Shown here: piece by piece, positions 6,505 to 8,153 of the stretch
Position numbering within the stretch: the stretch's first letter is position 1
Layout of the letters: the number at the start of each line of letters is the position of its first letter
Assembly (NCBI GenBank): GCA_024643585.1
Contig: JAHEMP010000092.1
Span: 1-8,153, forward strand
From: Crocinitomicaceae bacterium
GTDB lineage: Bacteria; Bacteroidota; Bacteroidia; Flavobacteriales_D; Crocinitomicaceae
Direction: 5' to 3'
Length of the DNA: 8,153 nucleotides
The notes under the pieces: model-generated
What the model saw: only the letters and a program-made list of their open reading frames with translations
Databases searched by the model: none
Told to the model about the DNA's origin: nothing
Program-made: the position numbers and the translations under genes

Positions 6505-7284
6505 TTACAGTTGATAGGACAGCCCCATGTTAAAGCCAATTGCAATTGCTTTTTGAATATACGGCGCATTTTTACTGAATGTGCTAGGGATTTGAAACCT
6601 TGCTTCTGGAATAACATAAAAGGACCAGTAAGTTCCGTATTGGAACTGAATTCCCGCATTTACCACAGCACTTATTATAAAAGGGTTGAAGGTGGGATCC
6701 GACCCTTTTCTTTTATCCTCAAAACTTCCCTTCGCATTAACGGAATTAGTCCAATTTTGATCTTGCGAATAACTCAGCATCATTTGTGGTATAATTCCAG
6801 CCCCAACATTAAATTTAAAATAATCTCCGTAAACGACGTCCAATATTAAGGGCATGGATATATAGCGATAGGTAGTTGTGTAATTAAAAGTTGAATCTGC
6901 GCCAATATAGGCGTATTTCTCGCCGTTTCGGATGAGACCCAATCCTGTACTAAATCGAAAATGCTTGTTCAACATAGTACGAATACCGATTCCAAAGGAC
7001 CAAAAATGAGTTGGAACTTCGTCAGCACGCTTTCCGATTTCTTCGCCAAATAAATTTGGATTCGATTTCAAACTTCGATACGTATTAGACCAATTGGTAT
7101 TAAAATAAATAGAAGTTGAGTTGTCCAATTCTCTTGCCGGTTTGTCTCCAGCATTTTCAATAATTGGCTTCTTTGATTCACTTTCAACTTCTTTTTTTTG
7201 TTCCTCGCTACCTATTATTTGACCGAATAAAAAAGGACTTGTTAATAAAGCAAAAACGAATAGGATATATTTTTTATTTTCCAT
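6505..7284 (-). CDS. Outer-membrane beta-barrel protein (PF13568-like), function unknown
   Basis: Predicted secreted protein of 259 residues. Residues 1-21 form a Sec signal peptide (basic start NKK, hydrophobic core YILFVFALLTSPFLF, cleavage likely after Gly21 before Gln22). Residues about 26-58 are a charged, low-complexity linker. From about 58 onward alternating polar/hydrophobic strands appear, with glycine and aromatic residues typical of small Bacteroidota barrels: FWSFGIGIRTML at 94-105, FRFSTGLGLI at 109-118, YRYISMPLILDVVY at 139-152, FKFNVGAGIIPQMML at 156-170, the 203-216 strand, and a final IGFNMGLSYQL strand at the C-terminus. It may be a PorT-like or other generic barrel; no catalytic motif is seen. 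It heads a three-gene operon with the NIF3 and zinc-ribbon genes. The localisation is fairly sure; the function is not recognised. Confidence 0.8.
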   Translation of the reverse strand: MENKKYILFVFALLTSPFLFGQIIGSEEQKKEVESESKKPIIENAGDKPARELDNSTSIYFNTNWSNTYRSLKSNPNLFGEEIGKRADEVPTHFWSFGIGIRTMLNKHFRFSTGLGLIRNGEKYAYIGADSTFNYTTTYRYISMPLILDVVYGDYFKFNVGAGIIPQMMLSYSQDQNWTNSVNAKGSFEDKRKGSDPTFNPFIISAVVNAGIQFQYGTYWSFYVIPEARFQIPSTFSKNAPYIQKAIAIGFNMGLSYQL

Positions 7285-7358
7285 TAAATTTAGGCTTGAA
7301 ATTTGCTCAGTATTAGAAACAAATATCGCAAATTTGCAGGAGAACTGAAACTAATAGT
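7285..7358. promoter_or_regulatory. Divergent promoter region between the beta-barrel operon and the AsmA-family gene
   Basis: Only 74 bp separate the two start codons, so both promoters must overlap or sit close together. The palindrome GCAAATTTGC (7328-7337) contains CAAATTTG, one base off the plus-strand -7 consensus TAnnTTTG, with a TTG at 7303-7305 at a somewhat long 23 bp spacing. The octamer AAATTTGC occurs twice (7299-7306 and 7330-7337), 31 bp apart. On the minus strand GATATTTG (7327-7320) is also one base off consensus. An AGGAG-like run at 7338-7342 is 16 bases before the AsmA ATG, too far for a normal ribosome binding site. Confidence 0.4.
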
Positions 7359-8153
7359 ATGGAAAAAAAGAAAAAAAGCTGGTTAAAGAAAATCCTAATC
7401 GGTACAGGTATCACATTTGGGCTTTTAATCGTTGCAATGATTCTAATTCCATTTATGTTCAAGGATAAAATTAAAGATCTTGTCATCGAAGAAGCTAACA
7501 ATACCTTAACAGCCACACTCGAACTAGGTGATTTTGACTTAACTTGGTTTAGTACCTTCCCCAATTTAACCGTTCAGTTAAAAGAGACAAAAATTACAGG
7601 TAAGGACCAATTTGACGGTGTTGAACTCATCAATGCAAAAAACATAAAAGTTCAAGTCAAACTTTGGGATGTTATTTCTGGGGATCAAATTGCCATTCAA
7701 AACATTTCATTAATTGAACCTAAAATTGACGTTCGAATTCTAAAAAATGGTATGGCAAATTATGACATTACCATCCCAGATTCTTTGCAAACCGAAGAAG
7801 CGGAAGAACCCTCCAATTTCAAAATGAGTCTCCAAAAATATTCCATTACCGACGGACAGATTCGTTATGATGATAGAGAGGGAGACATGTTCGCTGAGAT
7901 AATCAATTTGAATCACGAAGGAAAAGGCGATTTAACAGCTGACATAATTGATTTTGAGACTTTCACCACCATGGATGAACTAACCTTTTCAATGGAAGGG
8001 ATTCCTTATTTATCGCGTGTAAAAACCGATGCCAATGTGAATATTTTGATGGAGTTTACTGAAACAACCTCCAAATTCACAATGAAAGAAAATACGTTTA
8101 ACCTGAATAATTTAAAATTTGCAATTAATGGCTTTTATGAAATGCTTGAAGGT
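7359..8153 (+). CDS. AsmA-family membrane-anchored protein, N-terminal part (truncated by window end)
   Basis: The first 265 codons are open to the window edge; family members in this phylum are usually several times longer. The N-terminus is KKKK-rich, then a single transmembrane helix spans about residues 12-34, followed by the characteristic AsmA opening. This comprises a short helix (KDLVIEEANNTL, 40-51), the ATLELGDFDLTWFSTFPNLTVQL stretch (52-74), then alternating beta strands with IKVQVKLWDVISGDQIAIQNI-type repeats (96-116) and IDVRILKNGMANYDI (123-137). AsmA proteins lie mostly in the periplasm, tethered to the inner membrane, and belong to the repeating beta-groove family proposed to carry phospholipid between membranes. 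Here that role is inference from the family. An acidic PDSLQTEEAEEP linker (140-151) separates the first module from the next. It is divergent from the beta-barrel operon. Confidence 0.83.
   Translation, partial: MEKKKKSWLKKILIGTGITFGLLIVAMILIPFMFKDKIKDLVIEEANNTLTATLELGDFDLTWFSTFPNLTVQLKETKITGKDQFDGVELINAKNIKVQVKLWDVISGDQIAIQNISLIEPKIDVRILKNGMANYDITIPDSLQTEEAEEPSNFKMSLQKYSITDGQIRYDDREGDMFAEIINLNHEGKGDLTADIIDFETFTTMDELTFSMEGIPYLSRVKTDANVNILMEFTETTSKFTMKENTFNLNNLKFAINGFYEMLEG

Noticed and set aside
7338..7342. AGGAG before the AsmA-family gene as a Shine-Dalgarno site
   Set aside because: It sits 16 bases from the ATG, too far for normal pairing, and Bacteroidota generally make little use of Shine-Dalgarno sequences.
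7313..7564. Minus-strand open frame of 83 codons covering the start of the AsmA-family gene
   Set aside because: The plus-strand frame here has a clear transmembrane anchor and AsmA pattern. The minus frame is the complement of those hydrophobic codons and would also cross the divergent promoter.

Overview
The window looks like ordinary chromosomal sequence from a member of the Bacteroidota, most likely the Flavobacteriia. The signs are AT-rich DNA, very tight gene junctions, a lack of Shine-Dalgarno sequences at the right spacing, a TAnnTTTG-like promoter box, a PF13568-type outer-membrane beta-barrel protein, and protein sequences of flavobacterial character. The exact genus cannot be read from the sequence.

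Layout. On the minus strand at the left edge is a menaquinone block, transcribed right to left: a MenI-type hotdog thioesterase (1549-1968), isochorismate synthase menF (562-1545) and the N-terminal half of SEPHCHC synthase menD (1-565, running off the window). menI and menF are 3 bp apart, and menF and menD overlap by 4 bp (ATGA). A 195 bp divergent intergenic region separates menI from murB (2164-3183, plus strand), a peptidoglycan precursor reductase. murB converges on a DEAD-box RNA helicase gene (3331-4557, minus). The 147 bp between them hold a dense set of nested inverted repeats that include a terminator for the helicase.

The helicase is separated by a strong terminator hairpin (about 4589-4629) from an upstream minus-strand operon of three genes with 3 bp gaps: an outer-membrane beta-barrel protein (6505-7284), a NIF3/DUF34 metal protein (5407-6501) and a coiled-coil C4 zinc-ribbon protein (4648-5403). 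Divergent from this operon, across 74 bp, the first 265 codons of a large AsmA-family membrane protein (7359 to the window end) begin on the plus strand.

How the genes work together. MenF makes isochorismate from chorismate, MenD adds a succinyl-semialdehyde unit from 2-oxoglutarate, and MenI hydrolyses DHNA-CoA late in the same route, so the left block supplies menaquinone for respiration. MurB supplies UDP-MurNAc for the wall. The NIF3 and zinc-ribbon pair is a widely conserved neighbourhood without a settled function. The beta-barrel and AsmA proteins are envelope components.

There is no gene-free stretch over 300 bp, and I saw no tRNA, rRNA, CRISPR array, insertion sequence or phage gene. 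The window is mostly housekeeping. The items that merit a second look are the structured intergenic element at 3194-3308, the beta-barrel/NIF3/zinc-ribbon operon, and a few atypical protein details.
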